DNA of 64,000 nucleotides from Pirellulaceae bacterium (lineage in GTDB: Bacteria > Planctomycetota > Planctomycetia > Pirellulales > Pirellulaceae): positions 124,001 through 188,000 of the forward strand of contig JAQWSU010000002.1 of assembly GCA_029243025.1 (NCBI GenBank). Reading direction: 5' to 3'. This document shows, piece by piece, positions 50,001 to 61,517 of the stretch. Within the stretch, counting starts at the first letter, position 1; each line of letters starts with the position of its first letter. A model generated the notes under the pieces. The model saw only the letters and a program-made list of their open reading frames with translations. It did no database searches and was not told the origin of the DNA. A program made the translations under genes and the position numbers.

Positions 50001-50957
50001 ATGGCACAAGACGCACATGGCTCGAACGATGGGTCGCATTTGTTGCGCCCGGGTCATTTAATAGGCCACGTTAAAGACGCTGATTACTTTGAGTTTCCAC
50101 GGGCGCTGGTCGGCGCCGGAGAAAATGTGCCGGCTGCTGAGCGTGGTAAGCTGAAGATTCCTCAGCCTTTCTACCAAGATGGGCAAGCGGCGATCTACGC
50201 GCCGTCCACGAATTTGATTGAGCCATTTGACCTGAAGGTCACGAAGTTCATGGTTCTGGAATTGGTGGCTGCGGTGATTGTCGCATTTCTTGCTATCTCG
50301 CTCGCGGGTAAAATGCGTGGTGGACGACTGCCGAAAGGTCGTGTCTGGCAAGCGCTGGAGGCTGTGCTTTTCTTTCTGCGGGACGAAGTAGCACGGCCGG
50401 CGATTGGGAAAGCCGACGCGGATCGGTTTCTTCCCTTTTTGTGGTCGGTTTTCGGCTTTGTTCTGGCTTGTAACCTGCTTGGCATGGTGCCGTGGATGGG
50501 TTCGCCGACCGGAGCGCTTGGTTGTACGGGAACGCTTGCATTGTTTACGATGGCTGCCGTGATCGGTGCTGGTTCGAAGCAGTTAGGCGTTGTCGGTTTC
50601 TGGAAAGCCCAGGTTCCGCATATGGAATTGCCGTTCGTGTTGGCTATTTTTTTGAAGCCGATGGTGTTCTTGATTGAAGTGCTGGGAATGATCATCAAGC
50701 ACTTTGTTTTAGCTGTGCGTTTGTTGGCTAATATGTTTGCCGGGCACTTGGTGCTTGGTGTGTTGGTGGCATTCGTCGGAGTTATTTGGTACGAAGTTAC
50801 CTCGGTTTCTCATCCACTATTTTTGGGCGTGACAACTGCCAGTATCGTAGGTGCAATCGCTTTGAGCTTGCTCGAGTTGTTCGTTGCCTTTTTGCAGGCT
50901 TACATTTTCACGTTCTTATCAGCATTGTTCATTGGTATGGCTGTACATCCTCACTAG
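50001..50957 (+). CDS. atpB: F0 ATP synthase subunit a
   Basis: 318-residue proton-channel subunit with a soluble, charged N-terminus of about 70 residues before the first helix (FDLKVTKFMVLELVAAVIVAF). The essential arginine is R240 in VRLLANMFAGHLVLG, and C-terminal helices contain LLELFVAFLQAYIFTFLSALF. Longer than the E. coli protein (271) owing mainly to the N-terminal extension. It is 18 bases after the second AtpI-like gene. Confidence 0.94.
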   Translation: MAQDAHGSNDGSHLLRPGHLIGHVKDADYFEFPRALVGAGENVPAAERGKLKIPQPFYQDGQAAIYAPSTNLIEPFDLKVTKFMVLELVAAVIVAFLAISLAGKMRGGRLPKGRVWQALEAVLFFLRDEVARPAIGKADADRFLPFLWSVFGFVLACNLLGMVPWMGSPTGALGCTGTLALFTMAAVIGAGSKQLGVVGFWKAQVPHMELPFVLAIFLKPMVFLIEVLGMIIKHFVLAVRLLANMFAGHLVLGVLVAFVGVIWYEVTSVSHPLFLGVTTASIVGAIALSLLELFVAFLQAYIFTFLSALFIGMAVHPH

Positions 50958-50974
50958 GGTTGCAGCGTGTTTAG

Positions 50975-51307
<333 letters not shown>

Positions 51308-51359
51308 TCGTTTTTCGGGTTGGATCTACCAAACTACGTTTTACGCAGGGAATATCGCG

Positions 51360-52106
51360 ATGCACGATCGTATGTGGTTGCATCTTGTGGTGTGGTCACT
51401 CGCTTTGCTCGGACCGTTGTCCGGGGGTCAAGCGTATGCTGCGGACAATGCAGAAGTGACCTCCGAACAGGATGTTTCGGCTGGTGAACAGGCCGGCACG
51501 GGAACGCACGACGCGGATGGGCATGCTAGTGATGGGCATGCTAGTGATGGGCATGCGGATCATGGTCACTCGGGTGATAGCCATGGTGCGGCAGCTGATC
51601 ACGGCGAAGTGCCGAGTCCAATTAGTGTCGATCCGGATTTGGCTATCGTCACGGCTGTCATTTTCTTTGGGCTGTTGGCTGTGCTCTGGAAGTTTGCCTG
51701 GAATCCGATTATCGCAGCTATCGATGCTCGCGAAGGTAAGATGGCGAGCGATCTAGCGGCTGCTGCGAAAGCCAATGAGGAGTCGAAGCGGCTTTTGGCG
51801 GCCCATGAAGCAAAATTGGCGGAAGCTGCTGCGGAGGTTCGTCAGCTGTTGGATGGTGCTCGGAAGGACGCGGATGTGCACCGCGAAAAGATTTTGGCGG
51901 AGGCTCAGGCCGCTGCCCAATCGGAAAAAGATCGAGCAATACGAGAGATCGAATCGGCGAAAAACGCGGCGTTGCAGGATGTCGCAGAGAAAAGCGTCGA
52001 TACGGCCGTCGCATTGGCTGGCAAGATTGTGAAGCGGCAGCTGTCTGCTCAGGATCATTCGCAGTTGATCGGTGAGGCCCTAGAAAAGTTTCCAAGTAAG
52101 AACTGA
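51360..52106 (+). CDS. atpF: F0 ATP synthase subunit b with His/Asp-rich N-terminal segment
   Basis: 248 residues from ATG 51360 (AGGG upstream); the usual b subunit is about 160. A signal-peptide-like start (about 1-28) is followed by an exported His/Asp/Gly-rich segment (about 45-84, with GHASDGHASDGHADHGH) and then the single helix LAIVTAVIFFGLLAVLWKF and a long Ala/Glu/Lys coiled coil that forms the stator. Coding DNA has 15-bp tandem repeats at 51516-51560. The His-rich part faces the periplasm if topology is normal; metal binding or proton buffering is inferred. Confidence 0.92.
   Translation: MHDRMWLHLVVWSLALLGPLSGGQAYAADNAEVTSEQDVSAGEQAGTGTHDADGHASDGHASDGHADHGHSGDSHGAAADHGEVPSPISVDPDLAIVTAVIFFGLLAVLWKFAWNPIIAAIDAREGKMASDLAAAAKANEESKRLLAAHEAKLAEAAAEVRQLLDGARKDADVHREKILAEAQAAAQSEKDRAIREIESAKNAALQDVAEKSVDTAVALAGKIVKRQLSAQDHSQLIGEALEKFPSKN
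51516..51560 (+). repeat. 15-bp tandem repeat in atpF
   Basis: Unit GATGGGCATGCTAGT at 51516-51530 and 51531-51545, with a third copy at 51546-51560 whose last five bases differ. Each codes DGHAS, so the His-rich segment can grow or shrink in steps of five residues. Confidence 0.8.
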
Positions 52107-52154
52107 TCATCTGGTAGACAGTTTTCGGCCGGAATTCGCAGTTAGGCATTCGTT

Positions 52155-52784
52155 ATGGCAGACGACGCGGCAGTAACACCTGAAGTTGATATCGATAAGC
52201 AGCGGCTTGGGTCCGTTTATGCGAAAGCGTTTTTGGCCGCGGCTGAAAAGCAGCAGGTCGGGATTGATGCGATCGTCGACGAGTTGGATTCGTTGGTCGA
52301 AGATGTTTTGAAACGCTTTCCAGGCTTTGAGGCGACTCTTGGGTCGCAGCGGATTTCCCAGGAAGAAAAAGCGCAATTGCTCGATCGAGTTTTCCAGGGA
52401 AAGGCCTCCGAAACACTGTTGACCTTCTTGAAGGTGGTCGGTGCACATGGTCGGCTCGACTGCATTCGGCAAATACGGAACGCAGCTCGAGCCGAGTTGA
52501 ACCGTTTGCATGGTCGAATCGCCGTGGAGGTGACAACGGCCGAGCCACTGACGGATGAGTTGCGAACTCAGATTGTTAACAAGTTGCAAGAGGCCACTGG
52601 AGTGCCGATCGACCTGCAGTGTAAGGTGGATGCCGCGATCATTGGTGGACTCGTCGTGCGAGTTGGAGATACCGTTTACGACAGTAGTGTTTTGAATCAA
52701 CTCGCTCAATTGAAACGCGAAACACTCGGAAAGACATTCAGCCAGTTGCGTGAATCGACTGATCGATTCGCGGTTTCCGGCTGA
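52155..52784 (+). CDS. atpH: F1 ATP synthase subunit delta
   Basis: 209 residues with an extended N-terminus of about 15 residues before the usual RLGSVYAKAFL. The conserved C-terminal segment IIGGLVVRVGDTVYDSSVLNQL is complete. It connects the b-stator to the F1 head. It is 48 bases after atpF and 26 before atpA. Confidence 0.93.
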   Translation: MADDAAVTPEVDIDKQRLGSVYAKAFLAAAEKQQVGIDAIVDELDSLVEDVLKRFPGFEATLGSQRISQEEKAQLLDRVFQGKASETLLTFLKVVGAHGRLDCIRQIRNAARAELNRLHGRIAVEVTTAEPLTDELRTQIVNKLQEATGVPIDLQCKVDAAIIGGLVVRVGDTVYDSSVLNQLAQLKRETLGKTFSQLRESTDRFAVSG

Positions 52785-52810
52785 ACCAAGAATGAGGTTA
52801 AGCGAATCCC

Positions 52811-54343
52811 ATGAAGTTTAATGCGGATGAGATTGCATCGGTCATTCAGCAAGAGATCGAGCATTTTAAAGATCAAGTTGACGTGCGCGAGGTCGGCACC
52901 GTTCTCGAAGTCGGGGACGGTATCGCTCGTGTCTACGGTCTCTCTGGTGTTATGGCCGGTGAGATGGTTGAGTTTCCCAACGGCGTGACCGGGCTGGCGT
53001 TCAACCTCGAAGAGAATAGCGTTGGTGTGATTATTCTGGGGGATTACCTACAGATCAACGAGGGCGATGAAGTTCGAAGTCTCGGGCGATTGCTGTCGGT
53101 ACCTGTGGGGGAATCGCTCGTTGGTCGTGTCGTGGATCCACTCGGCAATCCGTTGGATGGTTTGGGTCCAATTGACACGAACGAGCGCCGTTTTGTCGAA
53201 GATGCGGCACCGGGTGTGGCGGATCGGCAGCCAGTTTGCGAGCCACTGCAAACTGGGATTAAGGCGATTGATGCGATGACTCCGATCGGTCGTGGACAAC
53301 GCGAATTGATCATTGGTGATCGCAAAACGGGTAAGACGGCGATCGCGATTGATGCGATCCTCAATCAAAAGAATACCGGTGTAAAATGCTTCTATGTGGC
53401 GATCGGTCAAAAAGACTCGTCGGTCGCCGGCGTGGTGGAGACCTTGAGGCAACTTGGTGCGATGGAGTACACCACCGTGATTGTGTCGGGCGCTAGTACC
53501 CCTGCCCCGCTGCAATACGTGGCACCCTATGCGGGTACGGCCATGGCCGAGCATTTTATGTATCAAGGCGAGCACGCTTTGATCATTTATGACGATCTTT
53601 CCAAACAAGCTGCGGCCTATCGCGAACTCTCATTGTTGATGCGACGGCCACCAGGGCGTGAAGCTTATCCCGGTGACGTGTTTTACTGTCACAGTCGATT
53701 ATTGGAGCGTTCTTCCAAGCTCTCCGACGACAAAGGTGGTGGCTCGCTGACTTCACTGCCAATTATTGAGACGCTGGAAGGTGAGGTTTCGGCTTACATT
53801 CCGACAAACGTGATTTCGATCACCGATGGTCAGATTTATCTTCAGCCTGATTTGTTCTTTGCCGGGATTCGTCCGGCGATGAACGCCGGTATCTCGGTTT
53901 CTCGCGTGGGTGGTGCAGCTCAAATCAAAGCGATGAAGAAGGTCGCTGGGGGTTTGCGATTGGACTTGGCCGCCTTCCGGGAATTGGAAGCGTTCGCGCA
54001 ACTTGGTACTGAATTGGATGCAGCGACACAGTCACAGCTTGATCGTGGTTATCGCATGGTCGAGTTACTGAAACAGCCGCAGTATAAACCGCTCAATGAA
54101 ATTGATCAGGTACTGAGTATTTTTGCGGGTACACAGGGTTACTTGGATTCCATCCCGATTCCAGAGGTTGCGAGCTGGGAAGAGGAGTTCTTGGAGCACA
54201 TCCATGGCACCTACCAGCAGCTGTGGGACAAGCTTGCCAGCGAAAAGAACCTGAGCGGCGAACTGGACGCGGAGATTCGACGCGTCATCGAAGATTTCAA
54301 CAAACAGTTCATGGCCTCCCTGGAAGCGAATGCTTCGAGCTAG
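52811..54343 (+). CDS. atpA: F1 ATP synthase subunit alpha
   Basis: 510-residue non-catalytic nucleotide-binding subunit. P-loop GDRKTGKT at 169-176, as in E. coli numbering; [17 protein letters not shown] near the N-terminus; [16 protein letters not shown] containing the inter-subunit arginine. Normal length. A 206-base gap with a hairpin separates it from atpG. Confidence 0.96.
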   Translation: MKFNADEIASVIQQEIEHFKDQVDVREVGTVLEVGDGIARVYGLSGVMAGEMVEFPNGVTGLAFNLEENSVGVIILGDYLQINEGDEVRSLGRLLSVPVGESLVGRVVDPLGNPLDGLGPIDTNERRFVEDAAPGVADRQPVCEPLQTGIKAIDAMTPIGRGQRELIIGDRKTGKTAIAIDAILNQKNTGVKCFYVAIGQKDSSVAGVVETLRQLGAMEYTTVIVSGASTPAPLQYVAPYAGTAMAEHFMYQGEHALIIYDDLSKQAAAYRELSLLMRRPPGREAYPGDVFYCHSRLLERSSKLSDDKGGGSLTSLPIIETLEGEVSAYIPTNVISITDGQIYLQPDLFFAGIRPAMNAGISVSRVGGAAQIKAMKKVAGGLRLDLAAFRELEAFAQLGTELDAATQSQLDRGYRMVELLKQPQYKPLNEIDQVLSIFAGTQGYLDSIPIPEVASWEEEFLEHIHGTYQQLWDKLASEKNLSGELDAEIRRVIEDFNKQFMASLEANASS

Positions 54344-54411
54344 GGATCTGTGCGGACTGTTGAGCTGGAGTTTTCACGCCGAAGTATGAATTTATTTCCA
54401 ACTTGGAATGA

Positions 54412-54433
54412 CTTCAGCGGATGGCGGCTGAAG
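54412..54433 (+). other. Intercistronic hairpin between atpA and atpG
   Basis: CTTCAGC (54412-54418) and GCTGAAG (54427-54433) form a perfect 7-bp stem with an 8-base loop in the 206-base gap. It could stabilise the upstream mRNA end and help set the 3:1 alpha to gamma ratio. Confidence 0.45.
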
Positions 54434-54549
54434 CTACTCTGAGGAATAGTTGTGAGCGTGGCTGGGACTGCCTTCGCCGTTTAGGTTGGCGAGGGTAATA
54501 ATGACCGATACCTTTGAATTTTTTCGCATGACTGAATAGCGAGTAAGAA

Positions 54550-55431
54550 ATGGCCAAGGCTCGAGCCCTTGATAAACGTCGCAAGTCGATTCGAAACATT
54601 CGCAAGATCACCCGCACGATGGAGTTGATTGCCACGGCGCGGTTCAAGAAAGCGATGGATCGTGCCACGGCTGCTACCGCCTATACCGAACGGATCACTG
54701 CAATTGTCGCCGATTTAGCACGTGCTGGGTTGGAAGTCAGTCATCCACTGCTTGAGCCTCGTGACGAACCTAAGTCGGCCGTTTTGTTGGTTCTAACCGC
54801 GAACCGCGGCCTTTGTGGCGGCTACAACGGAAATGCACAACGGCTGGGGATGGCACGCTGGAAACAGATGCAGGAAGAGTTTCCGAAATGCCACCTTGAG
54901 ATTTCCGGGAAGCGAGGGATTTCTGGATTTCGGTACCGGAACATCGAACCTGACGAGTCCTACACCCATTTCGAGGATAAGACGAGCTACGAAGAAGTCG
55001 AGACACTCGCCAATCGCTATCTTGACGATTACATTGCGGGAAAGCTTGACCGGCTCGATATCGTCTACACGCAATTCGAGACCGTGGCGCGTCAAAAACC
55101 CGTCGTGGAAACACTCCTGCCGCTCGGTGGGCTGGAAGGGTCGGGTGAAGACCAGGAAGAGGCGGCGGACTCCTTGTACGAGTTCCTGCCATCGGCCGAA
55201 AGCATTTTAGAGGAAATCGTACCAACGAGCTTCAAGATCAAGCTCTTCAAGTGTTTTCTTGATGCAGCTGTCAGTGAGCAAATCTCGCGAATGGTCGCCA
55301 TGAAGGGTGCCACCGAGAACGCCGGCGATCTGATTAAACAGCTCTCAATGACCTACAACCGTGCTCGGCAGTCTCAAATTACTGGCGAGATTATGGAAAT
55401 CATCGGTGGTGTCGAGGCACTTAACAAGTAA
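54550..55431 (+). CDS. atpG: F1 ATP synthase subunit gamma
   Basis: 293-residue central shaft subunit. It begins AKARALDKRRKSIRNIRKITRTMELIATARFKKA, split here for length, the canonical N-terminal helix; LTANRGLCGGYN follows, and the C-terminal helix has SRMVAMKGATENAGDLI. About normal length (E. coli 287). Confidence 0.95.
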   Translation: MAKARALDKRRKSIRNIRKITRTMELIATARFKKAMDRATAATAYTERITAIVADLARAGLEVSHPLLEPRDEPKSAVLLVLTANRGLCGGYNGNAQRLGMARWKQMQEEFPKCHLEISGKRGISGFRYRNIEPDESYTHFEDKTSYEEVETLANRYLDDYIAGKLDRLDIVYTQFETVARQKPVVETLLPLGGLEGSGEDQEEAADSLYEFLPSAESILEEIVPTSFKIKLFKCFLDAAVSEQISRMVAMKGATENAGDLIKQLSMTYNRARQSQITGEIMEIIGGVEALNK

Positions 55432-55477
55432 CCGCCTTCGGGCTGAATTCAATAACCTTAAAAAACGTGTAAGGTGA

Positions 55478-56935
<1,458 letters not shown>

Positions 56936-56999
56936 TTCCGAGCATGACCTGCCATGATTTCGAAAACACGTCCTTCCAATTCGTCTAGGTAGAGCTTAA

Positions 57000-57395
57000 A
57001 TGGCTGAGTTACAATGCGTCGTCGTTACCCCGGAAGAAACGGCTGTCGAGCAAGTGGCTTCGTTTGTCGTTGTCCCGTTATTTGACGGCGAATTGGGAAT
57101 CGGTGTCGGGCACAGTCCGATGATCGGTCGATTGGGATATGGTGAGATGCGAGTCACCGGTTCCGATGGCTCGAAGGCTCGCTACTATGTCGATGGCGGG
57201 TTCGTGCAGGTTGCTGAAAATGTCGTGACCGTGCTGACGGGGAAAACGGTGCCGGTAGCGGATTTGGATTTGGCAACTGCCGAACAACAGATCGCGGAGG
57301 CGATGAAGCGGGCTGCCAACACGGATGAACTCCTAGAACTTCGAGATCGGGCCGTCGAACAGGGTCGCGCACAGCTTCGGCTCGCACAACGTTAG
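57000..57395 (+). CDS. atpC: F1 ATP synthase subunit epsilon
   Basis: 131 residues. N-terminal beta sandwich with ECVVVTPEE-like start (LQCVVVTPEETAVEQ), GELGIGVGHSPMIGRLGYGEM, and a C-terminal helical hairpin ending QGRAQLRLAQR that can act as inhibitor. Last gene of the operon. Confidence 0.92.
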   Translation: MAELQCVVVTPEETAVEQVASFVVVPLFDGELGIGVGHSPMIGRLGYGEMRVTGSDGSKARYYVDGGFVQVAENVVTVLTGKTVPVADLDLATAEQQIAEAMKRAANTDELLELRDRAVEQGRAQLRLAQR

Positions 57396-57397
57396 TT

Positions 57398-57446
57398 GTT
57401 GTCTGTCGGGCTGTGCTGTCGTTTCTTGCGAAACGTGGCTGACAAC
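57398..57446 (+). other. Nested hairpin after atpC
   Basis: An inner stem CGTTTC (57420-57425) / GAAACG (57430-57435) with a TTGC loop is enclosed by an outer pair GTTGTC (57398-57403) / GACAAC (57441-57446). There is no T-run, so it may be a 3' stabiliser rather than a terminator. Confidence 0.4.
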
Positions 57447-57471
57447 GTTGGGCTTCTGGTAGACTTGTTGC

Positions 57472-60180
57472 GTGCCTGATTTGCCTTCCACGCACCGTTC
57501 GCACTCAAGCCGGCTCCTGTCTGGGGTGGTGCTGCTGCCTTTTCTGGTGATCTTTGCCTCCTCGTTTTTTTCCGAACGTGAATTTGCGTTTCGGGACATC
57601 TCCCACTATTACGTTCCTTACTGGGGTTATATCCACCAGCAGTGGGCGGATGACGGTTTGCCTTGGTGGAATTCGCTAGAAGAAAATGGTCGCCCCTTAG
57701 CGGCCGATGCGACAGCCAGCGTGTTTTATCCTGGGCAGTTGATGTTTTTCCTGCCTCTTTCGCTGTTAGTTGCCAGCAAACTCTACATTTATCTACACGT
57801 CTTATTGGCCGCCGTAAATTGTTTTTGGGCGGCGCGGGCGGTGGGCATTTCTCGCGACTCAAGCGTCTTCGCGGCGATCGCCTATGCGTTTGGTGGCAGC
57901 ATTGTCTTTCAATACTGTAATCCCGTTTTTCTGGTGGGGGCGGCCTGGGCGCCGTTGGGCCTTGCTGCGATCGAATGGCTTGTCGAGTCGGCGCGAATTC
58001 GGTTCGCGGCAACGCTGGCTGCGGTGATGGCACTGACTGTACTCGGAGGGAATCCACAATCGGCTTATCTGTTGGTGATTGTCGCTGTGTTGCGAATCGC
58101 CTGCACTGCGAAAACTGCGGAACAAGAAGTGGAGTTAGGTGATCAAAAGCGCGAGCAAGTCGAGTTGCAGAATCAGCACCTCAGTCTCTGGTCTCGTCGC
58201 ATCCGATTGCTGGTCTTGTTAGCGGGGGCAAGCTTTTTCGCCGTGTTGTTGTCTGCCGTTCAAGTGTGGCCATCCCTTGATTGGGCAAGCGTCAGTGAGC
58301 GTGCGGATTACAACGCGCCTCGTTCTTTAGTAGAGATCGTGAGAGACGTCTGGAGTGATGGGGCAGTCCAACTAAACGGCTTGTTTCAACCACCAGAAAC
58401 GGGGACGCATCGCGCTGGTCAATATAACTTCAGTATCGGTCCTTGGCGTTGGGCAGAAATGTTGTGGCCGAATTTTAGCGGTCGTCCGTTTCCAAGAAAC
58501 GAACGCTGGCTGAATGGGATTCCCGCAGAGGGGCGTTACTGGTCGCCGAGTCTCTACATGGGGTTGCTGCCGTTCCTGCTCGGTGCTTCTGCCTTGCGAC
58601 TCCGCTCTCGCGATCAAACACAGCGCTGGCTCAGTTGGTGTGTTTTGTTGTTTGGGCTGGGTGCTTTGGGGGGGTTCGGTTTGTTTTGGTTGTGGAGTGA
58701 ATTACAAATCGTAGGGGGAGAGCGACCGTCAGAACTTTGGGCGCCCGTGGGTGGCGTTTATTGGATGATGAATGTGCTGTTACCTGGTTTTGTGGTGTTT
58801 CGATATCCGGCCAAACTTTGGACGTTTGTTGCGTTGGGCTTGAGCTTACTTGCAGGCAAAAAACTTGACGATCTGCTCAACTTGTCCAACCCATCTTTCA
58901 AGCCGGTTTTGTTATTGTTTGGAGCGATCACCTTTACTTTACTGGTGGGAGCCTTCCTGTTCGTGAAGCCGATTCAAACATGGTTCGCTTCTGTTCCACC
59001 TGATCTTGCCTTTGGACCGCTGGATCCAGCATCGACGTTGAATGGCTTACGTTGGACGCTTGTGCACAGCTTGATCATTGCGGGGGCCAGCTATTTGTGT
59101 CTCGGTGAATTTTGGCGTCTGCGGAAGTCAGCGATCCCAATCGTGTTGATTACGGCGGTGGATTTAGCGATTGCCAATGCTTGGATGGCTCCGACCACAA
59201 CGATGCCCGACACGGACTCTGAATCGCCCTTCGTGGAAACGCTTCGTGCCTCTGATCCGGCGGGCAAACGTCCAGTCACCTATCGATGGGTGGTGTCGGG
59301 GTGGTATCCGCGCAAATGGGAACGGGAGTCAGAATCAAAACGCTTAGAACAAATCGTTGTCTGGGATCGCGAGACGCTACGTCCGAAATACAATCTGAAT
59401 GATGGAATTGCGGCGATGAATAGTTCAACTTCGTTCGCATCGATTCAACAGCGGGCAACGCTGAACCTTTTGCACCAAGCGGCAAAGCATGATTTTCCAG
59501 AATTCTATCAGCTATTGAATGTGCTTGGCATTGAATATGTCATCGCCCCGGCCACAGTCGGCTTGGCGGAGCCTCTGGAGCGATTACTGCCACAGAAACC
59601 GACGTTTGTTACCCAGTCGGCCGCTCTTTGGCACAACCCTCAGGTAGGACCGCGTGCGTGGATTGTACATCGGCTGCGTCGCACGGAAGACGATGGAAGG
59701 TCGCTCGACTTGCAGACTGACCTCGAGCGAATTTTGCTTCCCCAGAACGAGAATGAAAGCATTGGTCAGTGCGTGGTGCTGGAGCCGTCGGTTGAGGTTT
59801 CAGGGATCCTCCGGCAGATTGCTCCGAGCGATCCGAGCGATCCGGCGTCGACGGAAGCGGAATCCTGTGAGGTTTTGTTTGATCAGGATTCGAAGTTGGT
59901 GATTCGAGCCCATCTTGAACAAGCGGGATTCGTGGTGGTGCGAGACAGCTACGCACCTGGTTGGAGTTGTCAGGTGAAAGAAGATGGTTCGCCATCTCGG
60001 CCCGCTTCGGTCTTGCGTGCCAATCGAATTATGCGGGCAGTAGCACTGCCGGCCGGAATCTATCAATTGACAATGGTTTATCGACCCGAATCGGTTTATC
60101 GAGGCGCGACGGTGAGCGTTATTGCTTGGCTGTTCTTGTTGCTGGTCGCTCTGCTGTGCGCGGTTCGAAAGCGATTTTGA
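57472..60180 (+). CDS. YfhO-like large membrane protein
   Basis: 902 residues. About 12-14 hydrophobic helices in the first 560 residues, followed by a soluble C-terminal region (about 570-865) and one final helix (about 880-900). The early FRDISHYYVPYWGY...GLPWWNSLEENGRPL and FYPGQLMFFLP segments are like those of YfhO-family membrane glycosyltransferase-like proteins. That family is linked to lipoteichoic acid or lipid-linked sugar modification in Firmicutes; the role in planctomycetes is not known. The start is a GTG at 57472 without a good ribosome-binding site. It stops at base 60180, directly against the stop of the convergent serine acetyltransferase gene. Confidence 0.8.
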   Translation: MPDLPSTHRSHSSRLLSGVVLLPFLVIFASSFFSEREFAFRDISHYYVPYWGYIHQQWADDGLPWWNSLEENGRPLAADATASVFYPGQLMFFLPLSLLVASKLYIYLHVLLAAVNCFWAARAVGISRDSSVFAAIAYAFGGSIVFQYCNPVFLVGAAWAPLGLAAIEWLVESARIRFAATLAAVMALTVLGGNPQSAYLLVIVAVLRIACTAKTAEQEVELGDQKREQVELQNQHLSLWSRRIRLLVLLAGASFFAVLLSAVQVWPSLDWASVSERADYNAPRSLVEIVRDVWSDGAVQLNGLFQPPETGTHRAGQYNFSIGPWRWAEMLWPNFSGRPFPRNERWLNGIPAEGRYWSPSLYMGLLPFLLGASALRLRSRDQTQRWLSWCVLLFGLGALGGFGLFWLWSELQIVGGERPSELWAPVGGVYWMMNVLLPGFVVFRYPAKLWTFVALGLSLLAGKKLDDLLNLSNPSFKPVLLLFGAITFTLLVGAFLFVKPIQTWFASVPPDLAFGPLDPASTLNGLRWTLVHSLIIAGASYLCLGEFWRLRKSAIPIVLITAVDLAIANAWMAPTTTMPDTDSESPFVETLRASDPAGKRPVTYRWVVSGWYPRKWERESESKRLEQIVVWDRETLRPKYNLNDGIAAMNSSTSFASIQQRATLNLLHQAAKHDFPEFYQLLNVLGIEYVIAPATVGLAEPLERLLPQKPTFVTQSAALWHNPQVGPRAWIVHRLRRTEDDGRSLDLQTDLERILLPQNENESIGQCVVLEPSVEVSGILRQIAPSDPSDPASTEAESCEVLFDQDSKLVIRAHLEQAGFVVVRDSYAPGWSCQVKEDGSPSRPASVLRANRIMRAVALPAGIYQLTMVYRPESVYRGATVSVIAWLFLLLVALLCAVRKRF

Positions 60181-61149
60181 TTAGATGCGGTAGTTCGCCG
60201 AGGCATCCAGTTCATCGGGACGGTCCGCACGCATCTTCAACCTTGGTTGTTCGAGCACCACGGTCGTGTGAGGCTCGACGCTGTGAGTTAACCAGACGCT
60301 AGAACCGACCACCGAATCATTACCAATGTGTGTTTTTCCACCGAGCACTGTCGCGTTCGCGTAAACCACCACCCGGTCTCCGATTGTGGGGTGACGCTTC
60401 ATGCCTCGAACCAGGCGTCCGTCGGAATCGGTGTCAAAGCTCAAAGCTCCGAGTGTCACGCCCTGGTACAGTTTGACATAGTCGCCAATTTCGCACGTTT
60501 CGCCGACAACTACCCCCGTTCCGTGATCAATGAAAAAGTATTCTCCCACTTGCGCGCCTGGGTGAATGTCGATGCCCGTTTCTTTGTGGGCCCATTCGGT
60601 CATCATGCGGGGAATGAAAGGAACACCTAGGCGATGCAACTCATGCGCCATGCGAAAGACCGTGATCGCATGCAGTCCTGGATAGCAGAAGATGACCTCG
60701 TCTCGACTGCGGCAGGCAGGGTCCCCTTCGAATGCCGCTTGCACATCGGTTGCCAAAAGTTTTCGCAGTCGTGGCAGCGATTCTAGAAACATGATCGCCA
60801 TCGCCTGCCCCTTGGCTTCAAAGTCATGCTCTTCTTCACTTGGTTCTAGTTTCGATTGAAGGCGTTCCTCGTGCTGCAGAGCTCTTGCGATCTGATTGGT
60901 GAGTTTGTCGTGCAGTCCGTCGATCAAGTCACCCACATGGTAGGAAATGTTGCCGAGATGTAATCCTTCGCGACGGCGGTAGCCGGGATAGATTATTTCC
61001 CGCAGATCTTCAATTGCCGAGATGATGATCGAATAGCTCGGCAAGGGACAATGTCCCAAATGATTGATCGTGCCGATTTCCGAATAGGAAGCGACAACTT
61101 GATTGGTTAGCTTTGGAAGTTGTTCTTTGAGTCGAAAGTCGGAGGCCAT
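60181..61149 (-). CDS. Serine O-acetyltransferase (EpsC/CysE family)
   Basis: Makes O-acetylserine for cysteine synthesis from serine and acetyl-CoA. 322 residues from ATG 61149, with GGAAAGGAG upstream. The N-terminal helical part (about 1-190) is long, as in the EpsC type; the left-handed beta-helix follows with [20 protein letters not shown] and [22 protein letters not shown], including the catalytic His-Asp region. The C-terminal tail is longer than that of E. coli CysE. Whether feedback by cysteine is retained cannot be read. Confidence 0.9.
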   Translation of the reverse strand: MASDFRLKEQLPKLTNQVVASYSEIGTINHLGHCPLPSYSIIISAIEDLREIIYPGYRRREGLHLGNISYHVGDLIDGLHDKLTNQIARALQHEERLQSKLEPSEEEHDFEAKGQAMAIMFLESLPRLRKLLATDVQAAFEGDPACRSRDEVIFCYPGLHAITVFRMAHELHRLGVPFIPRMMTEWAHKETGIDIHPGAQVGEYFFIDHGTGVVVGETCEIGDYVKLYQGVTLGALSFDTDSDGRLVRGMKRHPTIGDRVVVYANATVLGGKTHIGNDSVVGSSVWLTHSVEPHTTVVLEQPRLKMRADRPDELDASANYRI

Positions 61150-61517
61150 GTTGGGCTCCTTTCCGAGAAATCTCAGACGCATTTTGGATTGGTCACGCAG
61201 GCCTGAGAACGCCGCCACGAATCGGAGAGCGAAGCATCGAAACGGAGCTTCGCAACCGTGGCATGCAAAGGGGGCTAAGTATCGCAGGCAGTTCTTGGAT
61301 TTCGGAACGTTCCCTTCACCTAATCGCTCTCAATGCTAGGCATTTCGCGCAGGTGGGGCAAGCGCTCCTATCTTTATTCGGACAAAAATCGAATTCAGCT
61401 TCAACGAAAATGTCCGCTGGCTCTGCGAGTCAGGAAATTGCAAAGAGCTAGCGAATCACAAAATTCGATAAAACCGGCTGGGAATCGCGCGGTCGGTCGT
61501 GAATCGCTGCTCCTTAC
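61150..61517. other. 368-bp region between EF-G-like and serine acetyltransferase genes
   Basis: Both genes run leftward, so this is the 3' flank of the EF-G-like gene and the 5' flank of the acetyltransferase gene. Short plus-strand open frames (61103-61339, 61333-61572) look accidental. No clear terminator or promoter is seen. Confidence 0.4.

Noticed and set aside
54770-55225. Antisense open frame within atpG
   Set aside because: It overlaps a certain gene and has no plausible domain.
57392-58057. 221-codon open frame antisense to the YfhO-like gene
   Set aside because: Its Pro/Arg-rich sequence looks like a shadow of the opposite strand.
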